This document shows positions 16,906 to 26,387 of a DNA stretch of 64,000 nucleotides, piece after piece. The notes below the pieces were generated by a model, which did no database searches, had not been told where the DNA came from, and worked only from the letters and a program-made list of their open reading frames with translations. The stretch spans positions 1-64,000 of the forward strand of contig JARIED010000008.1 in assembly GCA_029266945.1 (NCBI GenBank). Direction: 5' to 3'. This stretch comes from Slackia sp. (GTDB lineage: Bacteria > Actinomycetota > Coriobacteriia > Coriobacteriales > Eggerthellaceae). Each line of letters opens with the position of its first letter. Positions within the stretch are counted from its first letter, which is position 1. Position numbers and translations under genes: made by a program.

Positions 16906-18813
16906 TTAGACGATTTCGCCCGCGACGGTGTCGGCCATGATGAAGCCGTAGTTCATGGCTGCGTCGAAGCCCATGGCGTACTGCTTGCCGTCCTTCTCCT
17001 CGATGGAGCCGCACACGTCGCCGGCAGCGTAGAGGCCAGGGATGACCGTGCCGTCTTCCTTGGTCACGTGGCAGGTGGTGTCGATCATCAGACCGCCCGT
17101 GGTCAGGTAGAAGGTCGGCTCGACGCCGCAGACCCAGATGCCGTCGTGGGTGTCGAGGTAGGGCAGCTTGGAGCGCTTCCACTCGTCCTCTTCGCCCGCC
17201 AGCGCATGCTGGTTGTGCTTCTCGAGGGTCGCGGCCAGGTTCGTGCAGCCCGTGGCCTCGGCGGCTTCTTCCACGGTGTCGTAGTGCACCATGTCGCCGC
17301 GCTCGAAGACGGCCTTATAGGTGTCGAAGCCCCAGGTGAGGTTGTTCATCGTGGTGACCGCGCCGGATTCGTCGGTGATCCAGTAGAACTTGCCGCCGTT
17401 GGCCTCTTCGTCGAGCAGCGCGTTGCCGATCACGAAGTGGTTGGCCTTCATGACGTTGCCGAACTGGTCGCCGTGAGCGTTGACCATGATGCCAGGGGTG
17501 GTCTGGTACATGAAGGCGATTTCCATGCGCGAGCCCGCCTGCGAGGTGGTGGACATGTAAGCGCCCAGTTCTCGACCCATGCACTCGATGCCCGCGCCGA
17601 CCTTCTGGCCGAGCACGATGCCGTCGCCTGTGGATGCGGGGCAGCAGTTGAAGGAGCGGCCGGCGTACTGCGGGTAGTACTGGTCGACCATTTCCTGGTT
17701 GGCGCCGAAGCCGCCGGAGGCCAGCAGCACGGCTTTGGCGTTGGCGGTGTAGACGGAGCCGTCCTTGCCTTCGGCCACGAGACCGGTGGCGCGGTCGCCG
17801 TCCATCATGATGTCGACGACCTTCGCGCCGTAGATAATGGTGCCGCCCAGGGCGCCCACGCGGTCGGCGAGGTACTGCATGGCCTGGCCGCAGCCGCCCT
17901 CATAGCAGCCGGGAGCCAGGTACGGGGTGATGCCGTAGGCCTTGTTCACGCCCATGCTGTAGAAGCCGATGCCGATGCCGTGCATCCAGTCGACCAGCGG
18001 ACCCGAGGTGTCGTACATGGCATGGTCGTAGGGCATCGCGCCGTTGAAGCGGTCGAACTCGGGGTTCACGTACTTGGACAGAACGGCCATCATGGCGTCC
18101 TTGTTGTAGTTCGGGTTGTCGTCGAAGCGGCCCTGGGAGTAGGTCTCCTGCAGCTTGCTGCCCGCGCTGGCGACGCCGGAATACGTCATCGACATGGAGC
18201 CGCCGGGGATGTCCTGCTTCTCGAACAGGGTGACCTTCACGCCCTTCTCGAGCAGACGGGCTGCAGCGACTAGGCCTGCGGTGCCGGCGCCCATGACGAC
18301 GACGTCGGTGTCGATGGCCTGCTCGGTGCCGCCGGCCAGCTGCTCGGGGCCCTTCTGGAATTCGCTGGAATCGACGCCCGCGTTCTCGAGGCACTCGAGC
18401 GCGGCGTTCTTGACGGCGTTGCAGGTGGTGGTGGCGCCGGAGATGGCGTCGACGTCGAGGTTCTGGGTCTCGAGGACCTTCGCGGGCCACATGGTGGCGG
18501 CCAGGCTGCCGATGCCTGGGGTCTCGTCGTGGTTGAGAACCTGCAGGTTCGCGATCGCGCCGTCTTTGACGGTGGTCTCGACGAAGACGAAGTTCTCGTG
18601 GCCCATGGCCTTGGCTACGTACTTGCCGTCGGTGGACTCGTCCATCTTCTTATAGACGGTCTCGTTCGGGGTTTTCACGCTTGCGGCGGCCTCTGCGGTC
18701 TCGGCCTTTTCGGCAGACTTCGCAGGCGCGCAGCCGACGCCCATCGTTGCAACGGCGCCCAGTGCGCCCACGACGCCGGCGCCCTTCAAGAAATCGCGAC
18801 GATTCAGATCCAT
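16906..18813 (-). CDS. Tat-exported FMN/FAD flavoprotein reductase (fumarate/urocanate reductase-like)
   Basis: 635 aa from the ATG at 18811-18813, preceded on its strand by AAGGAGGAG (18820-18828). N-terminus has a Tat motif RRDFLKG (residues 5-11) and a lipobox-like MGVGC (Cys28), so it is probably an exported lipoprotein. An FMN-binding domain (SGATTT, residues 125-130, the covalent flavin threonine site) is followed by a FAD_binding_2 domain (GAGTAG at 175-180; LYAAGDVCGS near the end). There is no CxxCH haem motif. Members reduce small organic acceptors during anaerobic respiration. The residues that bind and protonate fumarate in Shewanella Fcc3 are not conserved. Divergent from a LuxR regulator that likely controls it. 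Confidence 0.88.
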   Translation of the reverse strand: MDLNRRDFLKGAGVVGALGAVATMGVGCAPAKSAEKAETAEAAASVKTPNETVYKKMDESTDGKYVAKAMGHENFVFVETTVKDGAIANLQVLNHDETPGIGSLAATMWPAKVLETQNLDVDAISGATTTCNAVKNAALECLENAGVDSSEFQKGPEQLAGGTEQAIDTDVVVMGAGTAGLVAAARLLEKGVKVTLFEKQDIPGGSMSMTYSGVASAGSKLQETYSQGRFDDNPNYNKDAMMAVLSKYVNPEFDRFNGAMPYDHAMYDTSGPLVDWMHGIGIGFYSMGVNKAYGITPYLAPGCYEGGCGQAMQYLADRVGALGGTIIYGAKVVDIMMDGDRATGLVAEGKDGSVYTANAKAVLLASGGFGANQEMVDQYYPQYAGRSFNCCPASTGDGIVLGQKVGAGIECMGRELGAYMSTTSQAGSRMEIAFMYQTTPGIMVNAHGDQFGNVMKANHFVIGNALLDEEANGGKFYWITDESGAVTTMNNLTWGFDTYKAVFERGDMVHYDTVEEAAEATGCTNLAATLEKHNQHALAGEEDEWKRSKLPYLDTHDGIWVCGVEPTFYLTTGGLMIDTTCHVTKEDGTVIPGLYAAGDVCGSIEEKDGKQYAMGFDAAMNYGFIMADTVAGEIV

Positions 18814-19188
18814 GTTTATCTCCTCCTTGTTTCCTCCCGTCCCGATGCCCGGCGAACCGGCGTGCGAGGCGCGCCGCGAAGGAGGGGCTTCGTGACGAAT
18901 GCGCCTCGGATGCCTTGCGAGCACCGAAGACGCTTCCAACCTTACGCGCCTGCGCCGCCAGTGTCCTCACCGAGTATCGGTGAAGTTTGCAAAATGCCTG
19001 ATGAGATAAGTTTTTCGAGAAATTTGCCCGTGCTATGCTGTGATGCGTCGAACAATGTTTCGCTCATGCCGGCCGCAGCGTCCGCCCGCCGGCGCGTCGT
19101 GGTTTCGGTGCAAGGAAAGCCGCCCTCGCGCGCGTCTGCGCATACGAGGGATATACTGTGCCGAGTTACTCAGGGGGAGGGTATCCGT
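18814..19188. promoter_or_regulatory. Divergent control region, flavoprotein / LuxR regulator
   Basis: 375 bases without a gene. It contains the inverted repeat TCACCGA-GTA-TCGGTGA (18967-18983), an AT-rich segment at about 18985-19040 with TTGCCC and TATGCT that could be a + promoter, a stem CCCTCG/CGAGGG near 19124-19150 and a TATACT at 19152-19157 close to the regulator's start. The arrangement fits a regulator-target divergon. Operator assignment is inference. Confidence 0.5.
18967..18983. promoter_or_regulatory. Candidate operator palindrome
   Basis: Perfect 7-bp inverted repeat with a 3-base spacer, the size expected for a dimeric helix-turn-helix regulator. It lies about 155 bases from the flavoprotein start and 205 from the regulator start. 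Confidence 0.45.
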
Positions 19189-20775
19189 ATGCGCGTTTTT
19201 GTTCCGAACATCGGGGCCGTTTCCGCGTGGGGCTTCGGTCTGTCGAAGGCCGCCACGTCGATCGGCTATCTGTCTGCCATGGGTTCGGTCACGCATAGTA
19301 TCGGCTTCGTGACCGAGCTGTGGTTCATGCTTGCAAGCGAGGCGGTGTCGCTTGCACTGGCCGTCGTGGTCGGTTTGTTCGCCGCGCGCGGACGCATCCG
19401 TCCGCGTTCCATTCCGCAGTGGCAGGCGCTTCTGGTATTTCTCGCCGGCTTCTGCCTGAGCGTTTCGGGGGTTCTCGCGGGCCTTTCGGCCGCCGTGTCG
19501 GCTTCCGTGATCGGCGTGACGTACGGCATCTCGTCGTTTCTGCTGTGCGTGACGTGGCTCGAGGAGTTCGCTTACCAGGAGCCGCGCGAATCCCATAAGA
19601 ACATGGTGATCGGTCTGTGCATCCAGATGGTCGTCGTGGCGGCCACGTCCTTGCTGCCCGCATTCATGGTGCCGGTGGGCGCGATGTTTTCGGCGCTCGT
19701 CTCCTGTCTGTGCCACATGGATGTCACGTTGCGGGCGTCGGGCGCGCTCGATCGCGGCGACGGCCGCACGCAGGCCCGCCCTGCGCTTTCCGCCGCCGAG
19801 ACGTTCGAGCCTGTCACGGCCCGCGCCTTCGTGGCGAAATACGGAGCTTCGTTCGCGTGCCTGTTCGTTCTCGTCGGCGTGGTGGGCATCCTGCATACAT
19901 CCGTCCTGGGCTCGTCGTTCGAGCATATCGTCGGGGGCGTGTCCATGTGGATTCCGCTCGCGGTGGCGACGCTCGTCACCGTGGCGGCGGCGTTGGTCGC
20001 GCTGCGCCTGCCCGACCCTACGTCGGTGTACAAAGCCGTCCTGCCCGTCATGCTGGTGCTGCTGTCGCTGCTGCCTTTCATGGGCGAGCTGCTCGGCCCG
20101 TTCGCGGGCGCCGTCATGATCGCCTGCTATGACGTGTGCGGCATGTTGTTTTTGTTCTTCATCGTCGACGCGGCCCACTGCCACCGCCAGCAGAGCTACC
20201 TGCTTTCGAGCGTCTACATGGGCGGCTCGAACGGATTTCTGGCGCTGGGCCTGGGCATCGGCCTGCTGCTTAATTATTTGAGCGGCGACTACGATATCTC
20301 GATTATGACCCTGCTCGCCTTCGTCGCTATCTATCCGCTGTGCATCGCCTTCGTTGTGGTCATGCGTCGCAGCATGCAGGGCATGAGGCGTACGGTGCAG
20401 GCCCAGTCCGACCGCGCGCAAGATGCCGCGCCCGCTCAGGCTCCGTCCGACGCCGTGCCGGCGGATTTCTCGATCGATCGGGCGGAAGGCTCCGCTGCGC
20501 CAGCGGCATCCGCGCCTCCGCTTCCGTCCGAGCCCGATTGGGAGGCGGCGCTGCGCACGTTCGCCGTGCATTACCGGCTCACCAAGCGCGAGACAGAGAT
20601 CTGTTCGTATCTGGTGCGCGGCCGTTCAGCGAAGCGAATCGCCGAAGAGCTCGTCATCTCCGAGAACACCGTGTGGACGCATACGAAGAACGTCTACGCG
20701 AAGACGAAGGTGTCGGGCAAAGACGACCTGATTAATCTGTTCGAGTGCGAAGCGCTCGGCGGCGGAGTCTCGTAG
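19189..20775 (+). CDS. Multi-spanning membrane LuxR-family regulator
   Basis: 528 aa, ATG 19189 with GGGGGAGGG at 19173-19181. About twelve membrane helices in residues 10-400, then a linker rich in Ala/Pro/Ser and a C-terminal LuxR/GerE helix-turn-helix (residues about 460-525; LTKRETEICSYLVRGRSAKRIAEELVISENTVWTHTKNVY). This architecture is abundant in Eggerthellaceae, where such genes usually sit next to the reductase or transporter they regulate. Here the partner is the divergent flavoprotein. The membrane part presumably senses the substrate or its transport. DNA target and ligand unknown. Confidence 0.85.
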   Translation: MRVFVPNIGAVSAWGFGLSKAATSIGYLSAMGSVTHSIGFVTELWFMLASEAVSLALAVVVGLFAARGRIRPRSIPQWQALLVFLAGFCLSVSGVLAGLSAAVSASVIGVTYGISSFLLCVTWLEEFAYQEPRESHKNMVIGLCIQMVVVAATSLLPAFMVPVGAMFSALVSCLCHMDVTLRASGALDRGDGRTQARPALSAAETFEPVTARAFVAKYGASFACLFVLVGVVGILHTSVLGSSFEHIVGGVSMWIPLAVATLVTVAAALVALRLPDPTSVYKAVLPVMLVLLSLLPFMGELLGPFAGAVMIACYDVCGMLFLFFIVDAAHCHRQQSYLLSSVYMGGSNGFLALGLGIGLLLNYLSGDYDISIMTLLAFVAIYPLCIAFVVVMRRSMQGMRRTVQAQSDRAQDAAPAQAPSDAVPADFSIDRAEGSAAPAASAPPLPSEPDWEAALRTFAVHYRLTKRETEICSYLVRGRSAKRIAEELVISENTVWTHTKNVYAKTKVSGKDDLINLFECEALGGGVS

Positions 20776-20839
20776 CGTCGCGGGGCGTTACAATAGCCGC
20801 TTGCATCGCATACCGAATCGCGTCGAAAGGACTTCTTTC

Positions 20840-21097
20840 ATGAAACGCCTGACTTCCCGTGCCGAAGACGGCTCCGCATCCGTCGACCAGGACCGCATCG
20901 ACGAAGCGATCGGCCGTCTGGCGGCGTACGAGGACATGCATGACGACCTGGTGGCGCGTCTTGCCGATTTGGAAGAGACGATCGCCGAGTGCAAGGCGGA
21001 AGGAACGCTCAACGTATCGACGGGCAATCAGCTCATCGCGCAGAAGGTGGCGCTCAAGACCACGATCGGCATGTTCGACATCTACGGAATCGAATAG
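20840..21097 (+). CDS. Small coiled-coil protein of unknown function
   Basis: 85 aa from ATG 20840, AAAGGA at 20826-20831. The middle (about residues 16-55) is helical with heptad-like spacing (IDEAIGRLAAYEDMHDDLVARLADLEETI), followed by a shorter segment ending IGMFDIYGIE. No Cys, no membrane segment, strongly acidic. It ends 11 bases before glpK and is probably co-transcribed with it. I do not recognise the family; codon use matches its neighbours, so it is very likely a real gene. Confidence 0.65.
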   Translation: MKRLTSRAEDGSASVDQDRIDEAIGRLAAYEDMHDDLVARLADLEETIAECKAEGTLNVSTGNQLIAQKVALKTTIGMFDIYGIE

Positions 21098-21108
21098 GGG
21101 GGGCAGGC

Positions 21109-22605
21109 ATGTTTGCTCGTTACGTCCTGTCGCTCGACCAGGGCACCACGTCGTCGCGCGCCATCGTCTTCGACCGCCGCGGCCGCATCCGCGGGTCGGC
21201 GCAGCATCCGTTCCGCCAGATTTATCCCCGGCCCGGCTGGGTGGAGCATGACCCGCGCGAAATAGCGTCATCGCAGCTCGGCGTCATGGTCGAGGCGCTC
21301 GTGTCGAGCGGCGTCTCTCCCGACGAAATCGATTCCATCGGCATCACCAACCAGCGCGAGACCACGGTGGCGTGGAACAAGAGGACGGGCGAGCCTCTGT
21401 GCAACGCCATCGTGTGGCAGTGCCGCCGCACGGCCGACATGATCGAGGAACTGTGCGGTCATCCCGACGTCGCGACCATGGTCCGCGCCAAGACGGGCCT
21501 CGTCCCCGACGCCTACTTCTCCGCCAGCAAGATGCGTTGGATCTTGGACAACGTGGAAGGCGCGCGCGAGCTCGCCGATGCGGGCGACTTGGCGTTCGGC
21601 ACGGTCGACTCGTGGCTTGTCTGGTGCCTGACGGCGGGCGCCGTGCATGCGACCGACGTGACCAACGCGAGCCGCACGATGCTTTTCGACATCCACGAAG
21701 GCCGCTGGGACGACGAACTGCTCGAACTGTTCGGCGTGCCCGCCTCGACGCTGCCCGACGTGCGTCCGTCCTCGGCCGACTACGGTATCACGGCGTATCC
21801 GGGTTTGCCCGCGGGCATTCCCATCCGCGGCGTGGCGGGCGACCAGCAGGCCGCCTTGTTCGGCCAATGCTGCTTCAGCGCCGGCCGCGCGAAGAACACG
21901 TACGGCACGGGATGCTTCCTGCTCATGCACACGGGCGGACGCGCCGTTGAATCGGCGCATGGCTTGGTGACCACCATCGCCGCCAGCGCTCCCGGCACGC
22001 AGGGGATCGAATACGCCCTCGAGGGCAGCGTGTTCGTGGCGGGCGCCCTCATCCAGTGGCTGCGCGACGATTTGGGCATCATCGGCAGCGCCGCCGAAAG
22101 CGAGGCGCTTGCGGCGAGCGTGCAGGATACGGCGGGCGTCTACGTGGTTCCCGCGTTCACGGGCTTGGGCGCGCCGTACTGGGATGCGCAGGCTCGCGGC
22201 GCCATTTTCGGCCTGACGCGCGGGGCGACGCGCGCCCATGTGGCGCGTGCGGCGCTGGAGTCGCTTGCGTTCCAGGTGGCCGATGTGGCGCGCACGATGG
22301 AGCAGGATGCGGGCATCGTTATCGACCAGCTCAACGCGGACGGCGGCGCTTCGGCCAACGACCTGCTCATGCAGATGCAGTCCGACATTCTGAACGCCCA
22401 GATCAACCGCCCCGTGGTCATCGAGAGCACCGCGCTCGGCGCGGCGTTTCTGGCGGGCTTGAACACCGGATTCTGGGAGAGCCTGCAAGAGATCAGGGCC
22501 ATGCGCGAACCGGACGAGCATTTTCTTCCCGCGATGGACGAGACGACGCGCGAAGAGCGTATGGCGGGCTGGCACGACGCCGTGCGCCGCGTGTTGACCG
22601 ATTAG
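21109..22605 (+). CDS. glpK: Glycerol kinase
   Basis: 498 aa, ATG 21109 after a G-rich RBS (AGGGGGGG, 21096-21103). It phosphorylates glycerol to sn-glycerol 3-phosphate in the cytoplasm. FGGY-family features: SLDQGTTSSRAIVFD (residues 6-20), ITNQRET, GDQQAALFGQ, TYGTGCFLLMHTG and GLGAPYWD. Length is that of the family. No glpF, glpD or glpO is adjacent, and the upstream partner is an unrelated small coiled-coil protein. No regulatory histidine (HPr site) assignment was attempted. Confidence 0.93.
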   Translation: MFARYVLSLDQGTTSSRAIVFDRRGRIRGSAQHPFRQIYPRPGWVEHDPREIASSQLGVMVEALVSSGVSPDEIDSIGITNQRETTVAWNKRTGEPLCNAIVWQCRRTADMIEELCGHPDVATMVRAKTGLVPDAYFSASKMRWILDNVEGARELADAGDLAFGTVDSWLVWCLTAGAVHATDVTNASRTMLFDIHEGRWDDELLELFGVPASTLPDVRPSSADYGITAYPGLPAGIPIRGVAGDQQAALFGQCCFSAGRAKNTYGTGCFLLMHTGGRAVESAHGLVTTIAASAPGTQGIEYALEGSVFVAGALIQWLRDDLGIIGSAAESEALAASVQDTAGVYVVPAFTGLGAPYWDAQARGAIFGLTRGATRAHVARAALESLAFQVADVARTMEQDAGIVIDQLNADGGASANDLLMQMQSDILNAQINRPVVIESTALGAAFLAGLNTGFWESLQEIRAMREPDEHFLPAMDETTREERMAGWHDAVRRVLTD

Positions 22606-22825
22606 CGCCGGTCCGAACGGACGGGGTGCGTCGCGTTTTCGCCGGCCGTCGGGTCGGGGCGTCGTTCGGCCTCCGCTCGGCCGCGGTTATTTCGTGTTCG
22701 ATGGGTCATGGGGCCTGAAGCGGGAGCGCGGTTGTTATTATGGGTTCGTTAACGGAGACGGGGCGCGGCCCCGAGGTGAAAAGGAACGGCGGGCGCATCC
22801 GCCGTCGCGAAAGGAACAGACAGCT

Positions 22826-23308
22826 ATGATCATCTCCATCGCAAGCGATCACGCGGGCTTCGAGCAGAAGCAGACGCTGGCCGAGTACCTCAAGAGCGAA
22901 GGCTACGACGTGATCGACCGCGGCCCCGAAAACGACGACCGCGTCGATTACCCCGACTATGCCGCCGCCGTCGCCAACGACGTCTCCGATGGAACCGCCG
23001 ACCGCGGCGTGCTCGTGTGCGGTACCGGCATCGGTATGGCCCTGGCCGCCGACAAGGTTATCGGTTGCCGCGCCGCGAACGTCATTAACGTGCAGTTCGC
23101 CGAACTGTGCCGCCAGCACAACGACGCCAACATCGTCACGCTGTCCGGCCGTTTCGTCGAGCTCGAGGAGAACAAGAAGATCGTCGACGCCTTCCTCGCC
23201 ACGAAGTTCGAAGGCGGCCGCCATGCTATGCGCGTGGCCAAGATCATGAATCTCGACGCCCAGGGCAAAGCCGTGATCGGAGCCGACGGCAATGTCCGTC
23301 GCGGATAG
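22826..23308 (+). CDS. rpiB: Ribose-5-phosphate isomerase B (RpiB/LacAB family)
   Basis: 160 aa, ATG 22826, AAAGGA at 22810-22815. It interconverts ribulose 5-phosphate and ribose 5-phosphate. Family motifs: [13 protein letters not shown] at the N-terminus and the catalytic-cysteine motif [14 protein letters not shown] (Cys about 71), then [18 protein letters not shown]. The C-terminus is a few residues longer than E. coli RpiB. A terminator follows directly. Confidence 0.93.
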   Translation: MIISIASDHAGFEQKQTLAEYLKSEGYDVIDRGPENDDRVDYPDYAAAVANDVSDGTADRGVLVCGTGIGMALAADKVIGCRAANVINVQFAELCRQHNDANIVTLSGRFVELEENKKIVDAFLATKFEGGRHAMRVAKIMNLDAQGKAVIGADGNVRRG

Positions 23309-23321
23309 AGAAGAGATGGGA

Positions 23322-23350
23322 ATCGGTCGCCACGGCGGCCGATTTTTTTT
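23322..23350 (+). terminator. Terminator after rpiB
   Basis: Stem ATCGGTCGCC / GGCGGCCGAT with a very short loop and eight T (23343-23350). Confidence 0.85.
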
Positions 23351-23492
23351 ACATTCTCGTTTCATGCGTGCTAAAACCGACCGCAAGACCGCTTCTCTGG
23401 ATGCCGCGTCTTGCGTCGGTGGTAGGATGAACCGACCCAGTCATGTTCGGGACCGAATCGGGGTACCGACGAACGAAAGAAAGGACGCACCA

Positions 23493-24743
23493 ATGCCTTT
23501 TGCCTATCTGGACAAAGACCCGAAAGTCGCCGCCGCTGTTTCCGCGGAGCTCTCTCGCCAGCGCGATTCCATCGAGCTGATCGCGTCCGAGAACTTCACG
23601 AGTCCGGCCGTGATGGAGGCCATGGGCAGCGTTCTTACTAATAAATACGCGGAAGGCTACCCGGGCAAGCGTTACTACGGCGGTTGCGAGAAAGTCGACG
23701 TGGTCGAGGAGCTCGCTCGCGAGCGCGCCAAGGAGCTGTTCGGTGCGAAGTTCGCTAACGTGCAGCCCCACAGCGGCGCCAATGCCAACCTCGCCGCCTA
23801 TTTCGCGTTGATCGAGCCGGGCGACACTGTCCTCGGCATGAGCCTCGATAACGGCGGCCATCTCACGCATGGCTCGCCGGTCAACTTCAGCGGCCGCCTG
23901 TACGACTTCCACGGCTACGGCCTGACCGAGGACGAGACGATCGACTACGACGCCATCGATCGCATGGCTTCCGAGCTCAAGCCGAAGCTGATCGTCGGCG
24001 GCGCTTCGGCCTACCCGCGCACGATCGACTTCGAACGCATGGCCGAAATCGCCCATTCCCATGGCGCGTACTTCATGGTCGACATGGCTCATATCGCGGG
24101 TCTCGTCGCCACGGGCGCTCATCCCAGCCCCGTGCCGTACGCCGACGTGGTCACCACCACGACGCATAAGACCCTGCGCGGCCCGCGCGGCGGCCTGATT
24201 CTGTGCAACGACGAGGCGATCGCGAAGAAGATCGACAAGGCGGTCTTTCCCGGAAGCCAGGGCGGCCCGCTCATGCACGTGATCGCTGGCAAGGCCGTCG
24301 CTTTCGGCGAAGCGCTGCAGCCCGAGTTCAAGGACTACATCGACAAGGTCGTGGCCAATTGCGCCGCCATGGCCGAGGGTTTGATCGCCGGCGGCCTTCG
24401 CCTGGTGTCGGGCGGCACCGACAATCATCTGTGCCTGGTCGACCTGACGCCCGCCGACGTGACGGGCAAGGATGCCGAGAAGCTGCTCGAAAGCGTCGGC
24501 ATCACGGTGAACAAGAACTCGATTCCTGACGAGCCCCGTTCTCCGTTCGTCACGAGCGGCATCCGCGTCGGCTCCGCCGCTGCGACCACGCGCGGTCTCG
24601 ACGCCGCCGACTTCCGTCGCGTGGGTGAGCTTATCGCAGCGACGGTGTTCGCCGCGGGTGACGAGGCCAAGATGGCCGCTATCGCCCAGGATGTCCGCGC
24701 CATCCTCGCGGCGCATCCGCTGTACCCTGACTACGATTTCTAA
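23493..24743 (+). CDS. glyA: Serine hydroxymethyltransferase
   Basis: 416 aa from ATG 23493 with GAAAGGA about 10 bases upstream; an in-frame extension to 23292 runs through the rpiB terminator and is rejected. PLP enzyme that converts serine and tetrahydrofolate to glycine and methylene-THF, the main one-carbon source. Landmarks: [35 protein letters not shown] and the PLP lysine in [14 protein letters not shown] (Lys about 228). Full length. No riboswitch recognised in the 184-base leader. Confidence 0.96.
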   Translation: MPFAYLDKDPKVAAAVSAELSRQRDSIELIASENFTSPAVMEAMGSVLTNKYAEGYPGKRYYGGCEKVDVVEELARERAKELFGAKFANVQPHSGANANLAAYFALIEPGDTVLGMSLDNGGHLTHGSPVNFSGRLYDFHGYGLTEDETIDYDAIDRMASELKPKLIVGGASAYPRTIDFERMAEIAHSHGAYFMVDMAHIAGLVATGAHPSPVPYADVVTTTTHKTLRGPRGGLILCNDEAIAKKIDKAVFPGSQGGPLMHVIAGKAVAFGEALQPEFKDYIDKVVANCAAMAEGLIAGGLRLVSGGTDNHLCLVDLTPADVTGKDAEKLLESVGITVNKNSIPDEPRSPFVTSGIRVGSAAATTRGLDAADFRRVGELIAATVFAAGDEAKMAAIAQDVRAILAAHPLYPDYDF

Positions 24744-24811
24744 GACGTATTCCATCGAATAGATGGGCGAAACAGCGGGGCCGATGCTTCGGAGAGGCGG
24801 TCCCGCCGTCG

Positions 24812-24877
24812 TGCGCTTCGCGCCGGCAAGCGGGCCGAAGCGCATGCGGAGACGAAAGAGCGCACGGTTTTCCGTGC
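24812..24877 (+). promoter_or_regulatory. Two hairpins in the upp leader
   Basis: Stem TGCGCTTCG / CGAAGCGCA (24812-24820, 24836-24844) and stem GCACGG-TTTT-CCGTGC (24862-24877), the latter 10 bases before the upp RBS. They may be an RNA control element or a glyA 3'-end structure; no PyrR site is recognised. Confidence 0.4.
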
Positions 24878-24897
24878 TTCAACCCCAAGGAGGAACG

Positions 24898-25542
24898 ATG
24901 GCTTTCGAGAACAATGACCGCGTCGTCGTGGTCGACCATCCCATGGTTCAGCACAAGCTGGCCATCCTGCGCGACAAGACCACGTCGTCGAAGCAGTTCC
25001 GCGAACTGGTGCGCGAGCTCGCCATGTTCGAGGCCTACGAGGCAACGCGCGACCTTCCGCTCGAGGAGGTCATGGTGGAGACCCCGGTGGCGGAGGCTAC
25101 CTGCAACATCATCAAGGGCCGCAAGATGGCGATCGTGCCGATTCTGCGCGCCGGTCTCGGCATGGTCGAAGGCGTGCTCGACCTGATCCCTGCGGCGCGC
25201 GTCGGCCATTTGGGCATGTACCGTGACGAGGAGACCCATATTCCGCACGAGTACTACGCCAAGATGCCCGAAGATATCGCCGACCGCGATGTCTTGGTGG
25301 TCGATCCCATGCTCGCGACGGGCGGCAGCCTCGTCGCCGCGATCGAGTATCTGCGCAAGCAGGGCGTGAAGAACCTCAAGCTTATGGTGCTCGTTGCCGC
25401 CCCCGAAGGCGTGCAGACGGTTCTCGACGCCGACCCCGATGTGGTGCTCTACACCTGCGCCGTGGACGAGCGTCTCAACGACGCGGCTTACATCGTTCCC
25501 GGCCTCGGCGATGCGGGCGACCGTATTTTCGGCACCAAGTAA
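24898..25542 (+). CDS. upp: Uracil phosphoribosyltransferase
   Basis: 214 aa, ATG 24898, RBS AAGGAGG at 24887-24893. It salvages uracil with PRPP to give UMP. The PRPP-binding loop [14 protein letters not shown] (about residues 130-143), the [11 protein letters not shown] segment and the C-terminal uracil-binding [16 protein letters not shown] are all present. Length is normal. It neighbours dCMP deaminase, so the two pyrimidine-salvage genes lie together, though separated by 225 bases. Confidence 0.95.
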   Translation: MAFENNDRVVVVDHPMVQHKLAILRDKTTSSKQFRELVRELAMFEAYEATRDLPLEEVMVETPVAEATCNIIKGRKMAIVPILRAGLGMVEGVLDLIPAARVGHLGMYRDEETHIPHEYYAKMPEDIADRDVLVVDPMLATGGSLVAAIEYLRKQGVKNLKLMVLVAAPEGVQTVLDADPDVVLYTCAVDERLNDAAYIVPGLGDAGDRIFGTK

Positions 25543-25602
25543 GGTTTCCCTGGCAGAACGAGGGCCTGAATCGGTTTCGTGCCGTTTCCGTAGCGTGGAA
25601 TT

Positions 25603-25636
25603 TCTCTGTGAGGGGGGGGGCGAACCCTCCTCACAT
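25603..25636 (+). repeat. Hairpin with a run of nine G upstream of the dCMP deaminase gene
   Basis: GTGAGG and CCTCAC arms enclose a homopolymer of nine G (25612-25620). A -10-like TATAAT is at 25727-25732, downstream of it. Long G tracts are slippage-prone and error-prone in sequencing. Confidence 0.5.
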
Positions 25637-25767
25637 GTTTTCCGGTAGACTCTCCGCGCAATCCGGTATTCCGACGCATCGCCGAAAACGCGTCGGACAC
25701 GTGCTCTATTCGTGCGACGTTTCATCTATAATGCGCTGCGTCGCATCCGCCCGATAAGGAGTCTGTT

Positions 25768-26235
25768 TTGGCAACGCGTCACATCGAGCGTCCTTCGTGG
25801 GACGAGTACTTCATCCACCTCGCGTTCGAGGTGTCGAAGCGCTCGACCTGTCTGCGTCGAGCGGTGGGCGCGGTCATCGTGAAGGAGCGCCGAATCCTGG
25901 CAACGGGATACAATGGAGTTCCCTCCGGCCTTCGCCATTGCGAGGAAACGGGGTGCTTGCGCGAGCAGCTCGGCATTCCTTCGGGACAGCGCCACGAAAT
26001 CTGCCGCGGCCTCCATGCCGAGCAGAACGCGATTATCCAAGCCGCACGCTATGGCATCGATATCGAAGGCTCTTCTATTTATATAACCACGGAGCCCTGT
26101 TCGGTCTGCGCCAAGATGCTCATCAATGCCGGAATCAAGGAGGTGGTTTTTTCTGTTCCTTACCCCGATAAGCTTTCGCAAGAGCTTCTATCGGAGACGG
26201 ACATGCTTATCCGCAGAGTTGAGGAATCTGTATAA
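25768..26235 (+). CDS. dCMP deaminase (ComEB-like cytidine/deoxycytidylate deaminase)
   Basis: 155 aa from a TTG at 25768 with AAGGAG at 25756-25761; the first residues after it ([14 protein letters not shown]) match the family N-terminus. It deaminates dCMP to dUMP. Zinc and catalytic motifs: LHAEQNAII (His/Glu) and [10 protein letters not shown] (two Cys); a further [10 protein letters not shown] segment is the second metal or allosteric region seen in dCMP deaminases. TTG start is unusual but best supported. A promoter TATAAT lies about 36 bases upstream. Confidence 0.9.
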   Translation: MATRHIERPSWDEYFIHLAFEVSKRSTCLRRAVGAVIVKERRILATGYNGVPSGLRHCEETGCLREQLGIPSGQRHEICRGLHAEQNAIIQAARYGIDIEGSSIYITTEPCSVCAKMLINAGIKEVVFSVPYPDKLSQELLSETDMLIRRVEESV

Positions 26236-26387
26236 AGACGCATAAATATCACCCCATTTGCGCGATTTTTTCGACTTTTCTTCACGCAATACGGAACAGG
26301 TGCGTATTTTTTGCTAGAGTGATCATCGATTTCACTGTATTCGAAACATTTGCCAAGAAAGAATAGAAGGAGAGTGACCAGCGCGAT

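Noticed and set aside
23309-23492. Glycine or THF riboswitch in the glyA leader
   Set aside because: No consensus core visible; the only clear structure is the rpiB terminator.
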